NCBI GenBank assembly: GCA_016867055.1
Contig: VGKN01000016.1
Coordinates: forward strand, 1 to 12,928
Direction: 5' to 3'
Source of the DNA: Candidatus Omnitrophota bacterium
GTDB lineage: Bacteria > Omnitrophota > Koll11 > VGKN01
DNA: 12,928 nt
Part shown: in pieces, positions 1-7,845 of the stretch
Layout of the letters: the number at the start of each line of letters is the position of its first letter
How positions within the stretch are numbered: the first letter of the stretch is position 1
Position numbers and translations under genes: made by a program
Notes under the pieces: generated by a model
What the model was told of the DNA's origin: nothing
What the model saw: the letters and a program-made list of their open reading frames with translations, nothing else
Database searches by the model: none

Positions 1-2
1 AG

Positions 3-2354
3 ATAAAGGTAAGGGTTAATGAGGTAATAATAGATACCACGGTTGGCAGGGTGTTACTCAACGAGATTTTACCAAAGGGAGTGGGTTTTATAAATGAAGA
101 ACTTAGCAAGTCTAAACTGGGAGAAACTATATCAAATATCTATAATAGATTTGGTCATAAGGAGACCGTTGAATTTTTAGATAAGGTTAAGGCCTTGGGT
201 TTTGAAGAAGCTACCCTTGCGGGGATATCAATCTGCATTGATGATATGCAAATACCTGCGCAGAAAGAAAAAACATTAGCCCTTGCAAAGCGTGAGGTAG
301 AGAGCGTAGAAGAACAATACAGAAAGGGTGTAATAACTGAGGGCGAGCGTTATAACAAGGTTATTGATATCTGGACGAGGACAACCGATACTGTTTCTGA
401 TATGTTATTTAAGGAATTGGACCCTTTTAATCCCATATTTATGATGGCGGATTCTGGCGCAAGAGGCTCAAGACCTCAGATAAGACAACTTGCCGGCATG
501 CGAGGACTTATGGCAAAGCCATCGGGTGAAATAATAGAGAGCCCTATAACCGCCAACTTTCGCGAAGGCTTGACAGTTCTTGAATATTTTATATCAACCC
601 ATGGAGCCAGGAAAGGTCTTGCTGATACTGCGTTAAAAACTGCTGATTCAGGATATCTAACAAGAAGACTTGTGGATGTGGCTCAGGATGTAATAGTAAC
701 AGAGAAGGATTGTGGCACATTAAATGGGATTTTTGTCAGTGCGATTATTGAGGGGGATGAGATCGTAGTTAGCCTAAAAGACAGGATTGTAGGAAGGACG
801 GCTCTTGATAACATTGTTGACATAATAACTGATAAGGTAATAGTGGAGGCTAATCAAGAAATAACTGAAGAAAAAGCAGATGAGATTGAAATAGCAGGCA
901 TTGAAACAATAAAGATTAGAAGTGTTTTGACATGTGAATCTAAGCGAGGGGTATGTGCTATGTGTTATGGCAGGAATCTTGCAACCAGGCGTCTTGTAGA
1001 GCTGGGAGAGGCGGTTGGTATTATCGCAGCCCAGAGTATAGGTGAGCCTGGGACCCAACTTACAATGCGAACCTTCCACATAGGCGGTACTGCAAGTAGG
1101 ATTGTTGAGCAATCCTTTATAAATACAAAGAATGAGGGATTTATTAAATACCACAATCTAAAAACTGTTAAGACAAAGAATGAAGAGATAATAGTTTTAA
1201 ACAGGAATGGTCAGATAAGTATAAACGATGAGACAGGAAGGGAGTTAGAGCGTTACACCATACCTCAGGGCGCAATGCTTCAGAAGGAAGAGAATCAGAA
1301 AATCCTAAAGGATGAATTACTTGTTAAATGGGATCCCTATACCTCGCCCATCTTGACAGAGATGAGCGGCAAGGTAAGATACGAGGATATAAAGGAAGGG
1401 CTCACAATGCGCGAGGAGCTTGATGAACAAACGGGTGTTATTGACCGCGTAATAATAGAGCATAAAACTGAATATCATCCCCAGATAATAATATTGAATA
1501 AGAATGAGGAGATAGTGGCAATATATCCAATACCCTCAGGTGCGCATATTATTGTAAAAGATGGCCAGGGTGTTGAAGCAGGTAGTCTTCTTGCCAAAAC
1601 ACCCAGAAAAATAACCAAAACAAGGGACATAACGGGAGGCCTGCCGCGAGTAGCAGAATTATTTGAGGCAAGAAGACCCAAAGATCCTGCAATAATCAGC
1701 GAGATAGATGGTATGGTAGAATTTGGCACAACCAAGAAGGGTCAGAGAAGGGTTGTTATAACAAGCCTAACCGGGATGTCTAAGGAATATGTCATACCGC
1801 CAGGGAAACATCTAAACGTCTATAAGGGTGACAGGGTAATTGCTGGTCAACAGCTTATTGATGGACCTGTAGTATTACAGGACATTCTAAGGGTCTCAGG
1901 TGATAAAAAATTACAGGAATATCTGGTAAGCGAGGTGCAAGCGGTATATAGACTACAAGGGGTTAGGATTAACGATAAACATATAGAGGTAATAGTAAGG
2001 CAGATGTTAAAAAAGGTGGTTATAGAAGACCCAGGAGACACAGATTTCTTGGTCGATATGCAGGTGGACAGGTTTAAATTTCAGGAGGAAAATCAGAAGG
2101 TTTTAAAGAAAAAAGGCAAACCCGCTAAAGCAAATCCCTTGCTCTTGGGAATAACCAAGGCATCTCTTACCACAGAGAGTTTTGTTTCTGCAGCCAGCTT
2201 TCAGGAGACAACACGGGTTCTTACAGATGCGGCGGCAAGTGGCAAGCGCGATGAGTTGATTGGTTTAAAAGAAAATGTAATTATGGGACATCTTATTCCG
2301 GCAGGAACAGGTTTTATAGAGCACAGGGAAATAGAGGTTGTGAAGGCTGAATGA
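3..2354 (+). CDS. rpoC: RNA polymerase subunit beta' (RpoC), C-terminal part, 5' end outside window
   Basis: This is the largest catalytic subunit of RNA polymerase. The frame is open from base 3 to a TGA stop, giving 783 residues. Residue 1 corresponds roughly to E. coli residue 578, so the NADFDGD catalytic motif and first zinc site lie outside the window. Visible in order are [10 protein letters not shown] at about residue 147, the bridge helix (about 187-222, with [15 protein letters not shown]), a zinc site at Cys237, 311, 318 and 321 with the same spacing as E. coli Cys814/888/895/898, and the trigger loop from [15 protein letters not shown] at 348. An insertion of about 175 residues resembling SI3 of Gram-negative enzymes follows, then [17 protein letters not shown] at 544 and the usual C-terminal clamp. 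A GTG at 51 could be mistaken for a start, but homologous sequence continues upstream of it. The next gene is rpsL, 56 nt downstream. Confidence 0.98.
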   Translation: MKVRVNEVIIDTTVGRVLLNEILPKGVGFINEELSKSKLGETISNIYNRFGHKETVEFLDKVKALGFEEATLAGISICIDDMQIPAQKEKTLALAKREVESVEEQYRKGVITEGERYNKVIDIWTRTTDTVSDMLFKELDPFNPIFMMADSGARGSRPQIRQLAGMRGLMAKPSGEIIESPITANFREGLTVLEYFISTHGARKGLADTALKTADSGYLTRRLVDVAQDVIVTEKDCGTLNGIFVSAIIEGDEIVVSLKDRIVGRTALDNIVDIITDKVIVEANQEITEEKADEIEIAGIETIKIRSVLTCESKRGVCAMCYGRNLATRRLVELGEAVGIIAAQSIGEPGTQLTMRTFHIGGTASRIVEQSFINTKNEGFIKYHNLKTVKTKNEEIIVLNRNGQISINDETGRELERYTIPQGAMLQKEENQKILKDELLVKWDPYTSPILTEMSGKVRYEDIKEGLTMREELDEQTGVIDRVIIEHKTEYHPQIIILNKNEEIVAIYPIPSGAHIIVKDGQGVEAGSLLAKTPRKITKTRDITGGLPRVAELFEARRPKDPAIISEIDGMVEFGTTKKGQRRVVITSLTGMSKEYVIPPGKHLNVYKGDRVIAGQQLIDGPVVLQDILRVSGDKKLQEYLVSEVQAVYRLQGVRINDKHIEVIVRQMLKKVVIEDPGDTDFLVDMQVDRFKFQEENQKVLKKKGKPAKANPLLLGITKASLTTESFVSAASFQETTRVLTDAAASGKRDELIGLKENVIMGHLIPAGTGFIEHREIEVVKAE

Positions 2355-2392
2355 AGATATGAAAATTATGGAGCTCGTATAGTGTATAACTT

Positions 2393-2400
2393 AAGAAGGA
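2393..2400 (+). promoter_or_regulatory. Shine-Dalgarno site of rpsL
   Basis: AAGAAGGA lies 10 nt before the rpsL ATG in the 56-nt rpoC-rpsL gap. The gap shows no convincing promoter or terminator, so rpsL is probably cotranscribed with rpoC. Confidence 0.7.
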
Positions 2401-2410
2401 AAATAGTCTT

Positions 2411-2785
2411 ATGCCTACCATAAGCCAATTAATAAGATTGGGAAGGAAAAAAATCAGAAAGAAACCGAAATATCCTGCCTTAAAAGGCTGTCCGCAGAAA
2501 AGGGGGGTGTGCCTTCAAGTTAGAACTATGACACCAAAGAAGCCAAATTCTGCACTTAGGAAGATAGCCAGGGTCAGGCTTTCAAACGGTATTGAGGTAA
2601 CTGCTTATATACCCGGAGAAGGACATAATTTACAGGAACATTCAATTGTACTTGTCCGTGGCGGAAGGGTAAAGGACCTTCCTGGAGTGCGTTATCATAT
2701 CATAAGGGGAACTCTTGATACTCAGGGAGTTGTTGATAGAAAAAAGAGCCGTTCAAAATATGGCGCAAAGCGACCAAAGGAGTAA
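2411..2785 (+). CDS. rpsL: 30S ribosomal protein S12
   Basis: S12 sits at the decoding centre of the 30S subunit and contributes to tRNA selection accuracy. The protein is 124 residues, the same length as E. coli S12. It has the conserved CPQKRGVC segment, the [10 protein letters not shown] loop with the lysine that is mutated in streptomycin-resistant strains present in wild-type form, and [13 protein letters not shown], whose Asp is the RimO methylthiolation target in other bacteria. The basic tail ends [10 protein letters not shown]. The ATG has a good Shine-Dalgarno. It heads a str-type cluster (rpsL-rpsG-fusA-tuf) directly after rpoC, as in many bacteria. Only 10 nt separate it from rpsG. 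Confidence 0.98.
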   Translation: MPTISQLIRLGRKKIRKKPKYPALKGCPQKRGVCLQVRTMTPKKPNSALRKIARVRLSNGIEVTAYIPGEGHNLQEHSIVLVRGGRVKDLPGVRYHIIRGTLDTQGVVDRKKSRSKYGAKRPKE

Positions 2786-2795
2786 GATAAAATAG

Positions 2796-3266
2796 ATGCG
2801 TAGAAAAAGGGCAGAAAAAAGAGAGATTTTACCAGATACAAAGTATAATAATAAACTTGTCTCTAAATTTATAAATATTCTTATGTTAAAGGGTAAAAAA
2901 TCTGTGGCACAAAATATTATATATAGCGCATTTAATATATTAAAAGAAAAGACAGGAAAGGGTGATCCTGTTGAGGTCTTCCAGAAGGCCGTGGATAATG
3001 TAAGACCCCTTTTAGAGCTAAAATCAAGACAGGTAGGAGGTGCCACTTACCAAGTTCCGGTGGAGGTAAGGTCTGAAAGAGGAGTGAATATTGCTCTCAG
3101 GTGGATTAGAAATTTTGCAAAACAGAAGAAGGGCAAGTCTATGGGAGAAAGACTTGCTATGGAATTGTTAGATGCATACAAGGGAGAGGGTTCTTCCGTT
3201 AAGAAAAAGGAAGATACTCATAAGATGGCAGAGGCAAACAAGGCCTTTAGTCACTTTAGATGGTAA
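2796..3266 (+). CDS. rpsG: 30S ribosomal protein S7
   Basis: S7 is a primary 16S rRNA binder that nucleates the 30S head and touches the E site. The 156-residue protein begins with the classic [14 protein letters not shown], which fixes the start, and carries the conserved [20 protein letters not shown] and ALRWI segments, ending [15 protein letters not shown]. The nearest Shine-Dalgarno-like AGGAG is inside the end of rpsL, about 14 nt before the ATG, so translation is probably coupled to rpsL. The 10-nt gap is too short for the S7 autoregulatory hairpin known between these genes in E. coli. Its stop lies a few bases before the preferred fusA start. Confidence 0.98.
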   Translation: MRRKRAEKREILPDTKYNNKLVSKFINILMLKGKKSVAQNIIYSAFNILKEKTGKGDPVEVFQKAVDNVRPLLELKSRQVGGATYQVPVEVRSERGVNIALRWIRNFAKQKKGKSMGERLAMELLDAYKGEGSSVKKKEDTHKMAEANKAFSHFRW

Positions 3267-3277
3267 TCTTAGAAGAG

Positions 3278-5374
3278 ATGGAAACTGTATTTGAGCTTAA
3301 AAAAACCAGAAATATAGGAATAATGGCTCATATAGATGCAGGTAAGACTACCACAACTGAGCGTATCCTTTTTTTCTCTGGTAGGATACACCGTATTGGA
3401 GAAGTGGACGAAGGAACCGCCACAATGGACTGGATGGAACAGGAGCAGGAAAGGGGTATTACCATTACCTCAGCCAGTACAACCAGTTTCTGGAAAGAGC
3501 ACAGGATAAACATAATTGATACACCCGGACATATTGATTTTACTGTAGAGGTTGAAAGGTCTCTCAGGGTGCTTGATGGTGGTATGGTAATATTTTGTGC
3601 AGTCGGAGGAGTTGAGCCACAGTCTGAGACGGTTTGGAGACAGGCAGATAGATATCAGGTGCCGAGAATCGCTTTTGTAAATAAAATGGATAGGGTTGGT
3701 GCTGATTTTTTTGGAACCATTAAACAGATGAGAGAAAGGCTTAATCCTAATTCTACCCCAACTCAGATTCCAATAGGCTCGGAGGAAGGTTTTATCGGGG
3801 TGATTGATTTAATTAAGATGAAGGCAATAATTTTCTCTAATGATGAAAAGGGATTAGGTTTTAAAGAAGAGGAGATACCCAGCGATTTGGTCTCTATGGC
3901 AAAGGATTATAATGCGCAATTGATTGAGAAACTTGCTGAGTTAGAGGAATCTATTATGTCAAAATTTATCCATAATGAACCAATGACACAGGTAGAATTA
4001 AAAACTGCCATAAGAAAAAATACCATTTCCTCTAATTTTATTCCTATTCTATGCGGCTCATCGCTAAGGAACAGAGGGATTCAGCCTTTGCTTGATGCAA
4101 TATGCGATTATCTACCCTCTCCGGTTGATGTTCCTCCTGTAAAAGGGGTCAATCCAGTTACTCAAAAAGAAGAAACAAGACTTGTAAAGGATACAGAGCA
4201 TCTGTGCGCTCTGTGTTTTAAGATTATGTCAGACCCATATGTTGGTAAACTTAACTTTTGCAGGGTTTATTCAGGGGTTCTTAGAAGCGGTGAGTATGTT
4301 TATAATTCAAGCAAGGACATCAAAGAACGGATTGGAAAAATTGTAAGAATGCACGCCAATAAACAAGAGATTGTGGATGAGATACGGGCGGGAGATATAG
4401 GTGCATGCGTTGGATTTAAAGAAACTAAGACTGGTGATACAATCTGCGACTATAAACATCCGATAGTCCTTGAGAGTATGCAATTTCCTGAACCGGTTAT
4501 ATGGATGTCTATAGAGCCAATAACAAAGGCTGATCAAGAAAGATTAAGTTTTTCTCTTTCTAAACTTCAGGAAGAAGACCCTACCTTCAGGGTTGTATAT
4601 AACGAGGAGACCATTCAGACGATTATCTCTGGGATGGGCGAGCTGCATCTTGAGGTAATAGTTGAAAGATTACTCAGGGAGTTTAAGGTGGGTGCAAATG
4701 TGGGAAAGCCCCATGTTGCCTATAAAGAGACCATAACAAAAAAGACCACCTCTGTGGGAAAATTTATACAGCAGACAGGTGGTCGTGGTCAATACGGCCA
4801 TGTAGTAGTTGAACTTGAGCCAGCAGATAAAGGTGTTGGTATTGTCTTTTTAAACAGGATTACAGGCGGAGTTATACCGCGCGAATTTATTCCAGCGGTC
4901 AAAGAGGGTATTTTAACAGCAAGTAAAAACGGTGCTTTAGGGGGTTATCCTGTTACAGATGTGGTAGTTACCTTGGTTGATGGTTCCTTTCATGAGGTAG
5001 ACTCATCTGAACTTGCTTTTAAGATAGCCGCTTCCATTGCTTTTTCAGATGGTATTAAACGCGCAAGCCCCATATTACTTGAGCCCATAATGAGTATAGA
5101 GGTTTTGGTTCCAGCAGATTATATGGGAGATGTCATAGCTGACCTAAATTCCAGGCGTTGTAAAATAGAGTCAATGCAGGAGAAGGTTAACATCAAGATA
5201 ATCAAGGGTTTTGTACCCTTATCTGAGATGTTTGGATATGCAACTGCGCTTAGGTCTCTTACTCAAGGTAGAGGTGTCTCCACGATAGAGCCTTCTTATT
5301 ATGCCGAAGTTCCAAAACAATTGTCGGAGAAAATAATATCCTTAAGTTTATCAAAAAACCTAAAATTAGCGTAA
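3278..5374 (+). CDS. fusA: Elongation factor G (translocase GTPase)
   Basis: EF-G is the GTPase that moves tRNAs and mRNA through the ribosome after peptide transfer and, with RRF, splits ribosomes. I prefer the ATG at 3278 (698 aa, [18 protein letters not shown]), because EF-G normally has about ten residues before NIGI. An upstream ATG at 3260 overlaps rpsG by 7 nt and would add six residues. Neither has a well-placed Shine-Dalgarno. G motifs counted from 3278 are AHIDAGKT at 17-24, EQERGITI in switch I, DTPGH at 81-85 and NKMD at 135-138. Domain IV shows GGRGQYGHV and [11 protein letters not shown], and domain V shows [13 protein letters not shown] and the [14 protein letters not shown] segment. 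This looks like canonical EF-G1, with no missing motif. tuf follows after 22 nt. Confidence 0.97.
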   Translation: METVFELKKTRNIGIMAHIDAGKTTTTERILFFSGRIHRIGEVDEGTATMDWMEQEQERGITITSASTTSFWKEHRINIIDTPGHIDFTVEVERSLRVLDGGMVIFCAVGGVEPQSETVWRQADRYQVPRIAFVNKMDRVGADFFGTIKQMRERLNPNSTPTQIPIGSEEGFIGVIDLIKMKAIIFSNDEKGLGFKEEEIPSDLVSMAKDYNAQLIEKLAELEESIMSKFIHNEPMTQVELKTAIRKNTISSNFIPILCGSSLRNRGIQPLLDAICDYLPSPVDVPPVKGVNPVTQKEETRLVKDTEHLCALCFKIMSDPYVGKLNFCRVYSGVLRSGEYVYNSSKDIKERIGKIVRMHANKQEIVDEIRAGDIGACVGFKETKTGDTICDYKHPIVLESMQFPEPVIWMSIEPITKADQERLSFSLSKLQEEDPTFRVVYNEETIQTIISGMGELHLEVIVERLLREFKVGANVGKPHVAYKETITKKTTSVGKFIQQTGGRGQYGHVVVELEPADKGVGIVFLNRITGGVIPREFIPAVKEGILTASKNGALGGYPVTDVVVTLVDGSFHEVDSSELAFKIAASIAFSDGIKRASPILLEPIMSIEVLVPADYMGDVIADLNSRRCKIESMQEKVNIKIIKGFVPLSEMFGYATALRSLTQGRGVSTIEPSYYAEVPKQLSEKIISLSLSKNLKLA

Positions 5375-5385
5375 GGGTTTAAAAT

Positions 5386-5391
5386 AGGAGG
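5386..5391 (+). promoter_or_regulatory. Strong Shine-Dalgarno site of tuf
   Basis: A perfect AGGAGG lies 5 nt before the tuf ATG, in the 22-nt fusA-tuf gap. It is one of the two strongest ribosome-binding sites in the window, as expected for the most abundant protein. Confidence 0.85.
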
Positions 5392-5396
5392 AACCT

Positions 5397-6599
5397 ATGG
5401 CTAAGGAGAAATTCATCCGTACCAAGCCCCATGTAAACGTAGGAACAATAGGTCATGTTGACCACGGCAAGACAACCCTCACCTCAGCTATAACGCTTGT
5501 GCTTAACAAAAAGGGTTTAGCAGACATAAGGACCTTTGACTCTATTGACAATGCCCCTGAGGAAAAGGAAAGGGGTATCACCATAGCTATAGCCCATGTG
5601 GAATACCAGACCGACAAACGCCACTATGCCCATGTGGACTGCCCAGGTCATGCAGACTACATCAAGAATATGATAACCGGTGCTGCCCAGATGGATGGTG
5701 CAATATTAGTAGTCTCTGCCCCAGATGGACCTATGCCCCAGACAAGAGAACATATCCTCCTTGCCCGCCAGGTAGGTGTCCCCTACATAGTAGTGTTCCT
5801 AAACAAGACAGACGCAGTAGAGGACAAAGAACTCTTAGAATTGGTTGAGCTTGAGGTAAGGGAACTCCTTTCAAAATATGGCTTTCCAGGAGATAAAGCC
5901 CCGATAGTAAAAGGCTCCGCCTTAAATGCTATGAACTGTGGCTGTGGTAAGGAAGACTGCCCTAACTGTAAGTGTATCTTTGAACTTACCAAGGCAGTAG
6001 ATGACTTCATTCCCCAGCCAAAGAGAGAGATAGACAAGCCCTTCCTCATGGCAGTAGAGGATGTCTTCTCTATTACAGGTAGAGGCACAGTAGGCACAGG
6101 TAGGGTTGAGAGAGGAATGGTCAAGCTTAACGATGAGGTAGAGATAGTAGGCTTAAGGCCCCAGCCCACCAAGACAGTAGTAACAGGCATAGAGATGTTT
6201 AGAAAGCTCTTAGATGATGGCCAGGCAGGAGACAACATAGGAGTCCTGCTTCGGGGCATAGATAAGAAAGACTTAGAGCGCGGTCAGGTTGTAGCAAGGC
6301 CAGGCTCCATAACCCCCCATACCAAGTTCAAGGCAGAGGTATACATCCTCACCAAGGAAGAGGGAGGTAGGCATACCCCCTTCTTCAATGGCTATCGCCC
6401 CCAGTTCTATTTCAGAACCACAGACGTTACAGGTGTAGTCAGCCTTTCCAAGGGTGTGGAGATGGTTATGCCAGGTGATAACGTTAACCTAGAGATAGAA
6501 CTCATAACACCTATTGCCATGGAAAAGGAGCTCAGATTTGCTATAAGGGAAGGTGGTAAGACAGTAGGTGCAGGTGTAATAAGTGAGATAATAGCGTAA
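5397..6599 (+). CDS. tuf: Elongation factor Tu with a cysteine-rich insert in the G domain
   Basis: EF-Tu is the GTPase that delivers aminoacyl-tRNA to the ribosomal A site. It has 400 residues (E. coli 394). Motifs seen are GHVDHGKT at 19-26, EKERGITI at 57-64, DCPGH at 81-85 with the catalytic His85, NKTD at 136-139 (NKCD in E. coli), GSAL at 173-176, and the domain II/III signatures [16 protein letters not shown] and [21 protein letters not shown]. Odd features: residues 181-193 hold five cysteines (181, 183, 188, 191, 193) in a short insert just after GSAL, a possible metal site. The gene is richer in C than fusA and its other neighbours, with many CCC, GCC, ACC and CAG codons. Ile is ATA in 21 of 31 codons and Arg is AGA/AGG in 15 of 21 (my count). 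It is the single point joining the str genes to the rpmG-secE block. Confidence 0.98.
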   Translation: MAKEKFIRTKPHVNVGTIGHVDHGKTTLTSAITLVLNKKGLADIRTFDSIDNAPEEKERGITIAIAHVEYQTDKRHYAHVDCPGHADYIKNMITGAAQMDGAILVVSAPDGPMPQTREHILLARQVGVPYIVVFLNKTDAVEDKELLELVELEVRELLSKYGFPGDKAPIVKGSALNAMNCGCGKEDCPNCKCIFELTKAVDDFIPQPKREIDKPFLMAVEDVFSITGRGTVGTGRVERGMVKLNDEVEIVGLRPQPTKTVVTGIEMFRKLLDDGQAGDNIGVLLRGIDKKDLERGQVVARPGSITPHTKFKAEVYILTKEEGGRHTPFFNGYRPQFYFRTTDVTGVVSLSKGVEMVMPGDNVNLEIELITPIAMEKELRFAIREGGKTVGAGVISEIIA

Positions 6600-6613
6600 T
6601 CTATTTATTATAT

Positions 6614-6763
6614 ATGCGTGAACTTATAACCCTTGCTTGTAGTATATGTAAAAGGAGAAATTATACTACTACAAAGAACAAGAAAACCAACCCGGATAAA
6701 TTAGAGTTTAAAAAATACTGTAGGTTTTGTAGAAAGCATACACTGCATAAAGAGGTTAAATAA
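6614..6763 (+). CDS. rpmG: 50S ribosomal protein L33, zinc-binding form
   Basis: This is a 49-residue gene starting [17 protein letters not shown] and ending [15 protein letters not shown]33 is a small 50S protein near the E site. Cys9, Cys12, Cys36 and Cys39 form two CxxC pairs, so this is the zinc-dependent (C+) form rather than the cysteine-free paralogue that some bacteria use under zinc limitation. The length is typical (49-55). The start follows the tuf stop by 14 nt with no Shine-Dalgarno, so translation probably depends on termination at tuf or on an unstructured AU-rich leader. In many bacteria rpmG lies directly before trnW-secE-nusG, exactly as here. Confidence 0.95.
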   Translation: MRELITLACSICKRRNYTTTKNKKTNPDKLEFKKYCRFCRKHTLHKEVK

Positions 6764-6836
6764 AGCGTCTGTTAAGAACCGAATTTTTTAAGGGTCAATC
6801 AAATAAAATTAAGACCCGAGAAGGAGGCGGTTTTAA

Positions 6837-6913
6837 AGGCCTGTAGCTCTAATGGATAGAGCAACGGACTCCAAATCCGTGTGTTGGGGGTTCAAATCCC
6901 TCCAGGCCTGCCA
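6837..6913 (+). tRNA. trnW: tRNA-Trp (anticodon CCA), 3' CCA encoded
   Basis: A full cloverleaf can be folded. The acceptor stem is AGGCCTG with CAGGCCT (7 perfect pairs), the D stem GCTC/GAGC, and the anticodon stem ACGGA/TCCGT around loop CTCCAAA with anticodon CCA at 6871-6873. The T stem is GGGGG/CCCTC around TTCAAAT. The discriminator base is G, as expected for bacterial tRNA-Trp, and CCA is encoded at 6911-6913. It lies between rpmG and secE, a location known for trnW in many bacteria, so it is probably cut out of the operon transcript by RNases P and E or similar enzymes. Confidence 0.97.
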
Positions 6914-6926
6914 AAAAATAAAAATT

Positions 6927-6990
6927 AGTAGGAAACGCAGACGCGATGGGTTTGGAGCAGAAACAGTCTCCTACTCGTCGCGTTTATTTT
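6927..6990 (+). promoter_or_regulatory. Structured spacer with terminator-like hairpin and alternative pairing
   Basis: This lies between tRNA-Trp and secE. AAACGC-A-GACG (6933-6943) pairs with CGTCGCGTTT (6976-6985), giving ten pairs with one bulged A. The strand continues as ATTTT, so it resembles a weak intrinsic terminator or attenuator. Its loop holds a small GGAG/CTCC hairpin (6954-6957 with 6968-6971). A second helix, AGTAGGA (6927-6933) with TCCTACT (6969-6975), has its 3' side inside that loop. With no linker between the two 5' arms, the two long helices are probably mutually exclusive. The pairings are seen in the sequence. Any role in tRNA 3' processing or attenuation is inference. 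Confidence 0.45.
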
Positions 6991-7004
6991 AGCGAACACT
7001 AACT

Positions 7005-7196
7005 ATGTTTAAAAAAATTGTAAATTTTTTAAATGAGGTAAAAATAGAATTTAAAAAGGTGACCTGGTCTACAAGGGAAGAACTTATTGGCTCAACCACT
7101 GTTGTGATAGTTACAACCTTGATACTTGCGCTATTTGTGGGTTTTATAGATGCTTTGCTTTCTGCCGCCATAACAATAATTTTTAGGATTTTCTAA
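7005..7196 (+). CDS. secE: Preprotein translocase subunit SecE
   Basis: SecE is the small inner-membrane subunit that clamps SecY in the protein-export channel. This is the 63-residue single-span form. It has an amphipathic N-terminal helix (FLNEVKIEFKKVTW) followed by one hydrophobic segment at about residues 29-55 (STTVVIVTTLILALFVGFID and onward). The normally conserved Pro after the Trp (WP-S/T-R-E) is Ser here (WSTREE), a mild departure. There is no Shine-Dalgarno before the ATG. nusG starts 2 nt after the stop, so the pair is very likely translationally coupled. secE-nusG adjacency is nearly universal in bacteria and supports the call. Confidence 0.96.
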   Translation: MFKKIVNFLNEVKIEFKKVTWSTREELIGSTTVVIVTTLILALFVGFIDALLSAAITIIFRIF

Positions 7197-7198
7197 AG

Positions 7199-7729
7199 AT
7201 GGCAAAAAAGTGGTATGTTGTTCATACATTAACAGGACAGGAAGATAAGGTGAGGAGTAATATAGAAAAGAAAATTGGTCAGGGAGAGATAAGAGAGCTG
7301 ATAGGTCAGGTTTTAGTGCCAACCGAAAAGGTTTCAGAGGTAAAGGATGGGAAAAAGAGGATCTCTCAAAGAAAGTTCTTTCCTGGTTATGTTCTAGTAG
7401 AGATGGAATTAAATGAGCAGAGTTGGTATTTCATAAGGAATGTTCCCGGCGTAACTGGGTTTATTTCCTCCGGCTCAAAGCCTGTTCCTTTACAGGACGA
7501 AGAAATTCTGAATATTCTAAAGCAGACAGAGGAAAAGAAGGAAAAACCTACGCCCAAGGTTGTTTTTGAAAAGGGAGAACCTGTTAAGGTTATAGAGGGG
7601 CCGTTTACCAATTTCAATGGCACTGTGGAAGAGGTAAATCCCAATAAGGGAAGGTTGAAAGTTTCGGTTGCAATTTTTGGGAGGACCACCCCCGTTGAAT
7701 TAGAATACTGGCAGGTGGAGAAGATATAA
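7199..7729 (+). CDS. nusG: Transcription termination/antitermination factor NusG
   Basis: NusG binds the RNA polymerase clamp across the cleft to modulate pausing, contacts Rho, and links to ribosomal S10. The protein is 176 residues and starts MAKKWYVVHTLTGQEDKV. The N-terminal NGN domain includes RKFFPGYVLVEM and the WYFIRNVPGVTGFI segment. A charged linker with EEKKEKPTPK follows, then the KOW domain from about residue 122 (FEKGEPVKVIEGPFTNFNGTVEEVNPNKGRLKV), ending YWQVEKI. There is no extra domain of the kind found in Thermotoga or Aquifex. It has no Shine-Dalgarno of its own and starts 2 nt after secE. Directly after its stop the long palindrome at 7730-7845 begins. Confidence 0.97.
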   Translation: MAKKWYVVHTLTGQEDKVRSNIEKKIGQGEIRELIGQVLVPTEKVSEVKDGKKRISQRKFFPGYVLVEMELNEQSWYFIRNVPGVTGFISSGSKPVPLQDEEILNILKQTEEKKEKPTPKVVFEKGEPVKVIEGPFTNFNGTVEEVNPNKGRLKVSVAIFGRTTPVELEYWQVEKI

Positions 7730-7845
7730 TGCAAAATGCGAAGCTCAAAATGCAAAATTTTAAATCAAGATACGAAAGTCGCCTTGATGTTTTAAATCTT
7801 GGATTTTCATTTTGCGTTTTGCGTTTTGACCTTTGAGTTTATTTT
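7730..7845 (+). repeat. Long imperfect palindrome filling the nusG-rplK gap
   Basis: The 116-nt gap is almost entirely one inverted repeat. The left arm (about 7734-7771) pairs with the right arm (about 7796-7832), giving roughly 30 pairs including some G-T, with small bulges, around a 24-nt loop at 7772-7795. The arms are built from short reiterated units, GCAAAATG on the left and GCGTTTTG on the right. An alternative inner pairing ATCAAG/CTTGAT (7764-7769 with 7783-7788) also exists. It begins directly after the nusG stop and ends shortly before rplK, leaving both genes whole. It looks like a mobile or amplified intergenic palindrome rather than a GC-rich terminator, since no T run follows. 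No second copy is present in this window. Confidence 0.6.

Noticed and set aside
774..1154. Antisense open frames inside rpoC, tuf, rplK and rpoB (for example 774-1154 and 5783-6259 on the minus strand)
   Set aside because: They lie wholly opposite strongly conserved genes and have no family resemblance or start signals. They are coding shadows.
2355..2410. Possible promoter before rpsL (TATAGTG / TATAAC in the gap)
   Set aside because: There is no matching -35 hexamer at proper spacing, and the AT-rich hexamers are expected by chance here.
6777..6832. Possible hairpin or minus-strand terminator upstream of tRNA-Trp (GGGTC/GACCC, AACCG/CGGTT)
   Set aside because: Stems are only five pairs each with a long AT-rich loop, too weak to annotate as a feature.
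6852..6992. A 46-codon ORF from an ATG inside tRNA-Trp running through the spacer, with an AAGGAGG at 6821-6827 upstream
   Set aside because: The start lies in the tRNA D loop, the AAGGAGG is about 24 nt away, and the protein resembles nothing I know. The spacer is better explained by RNA structure.
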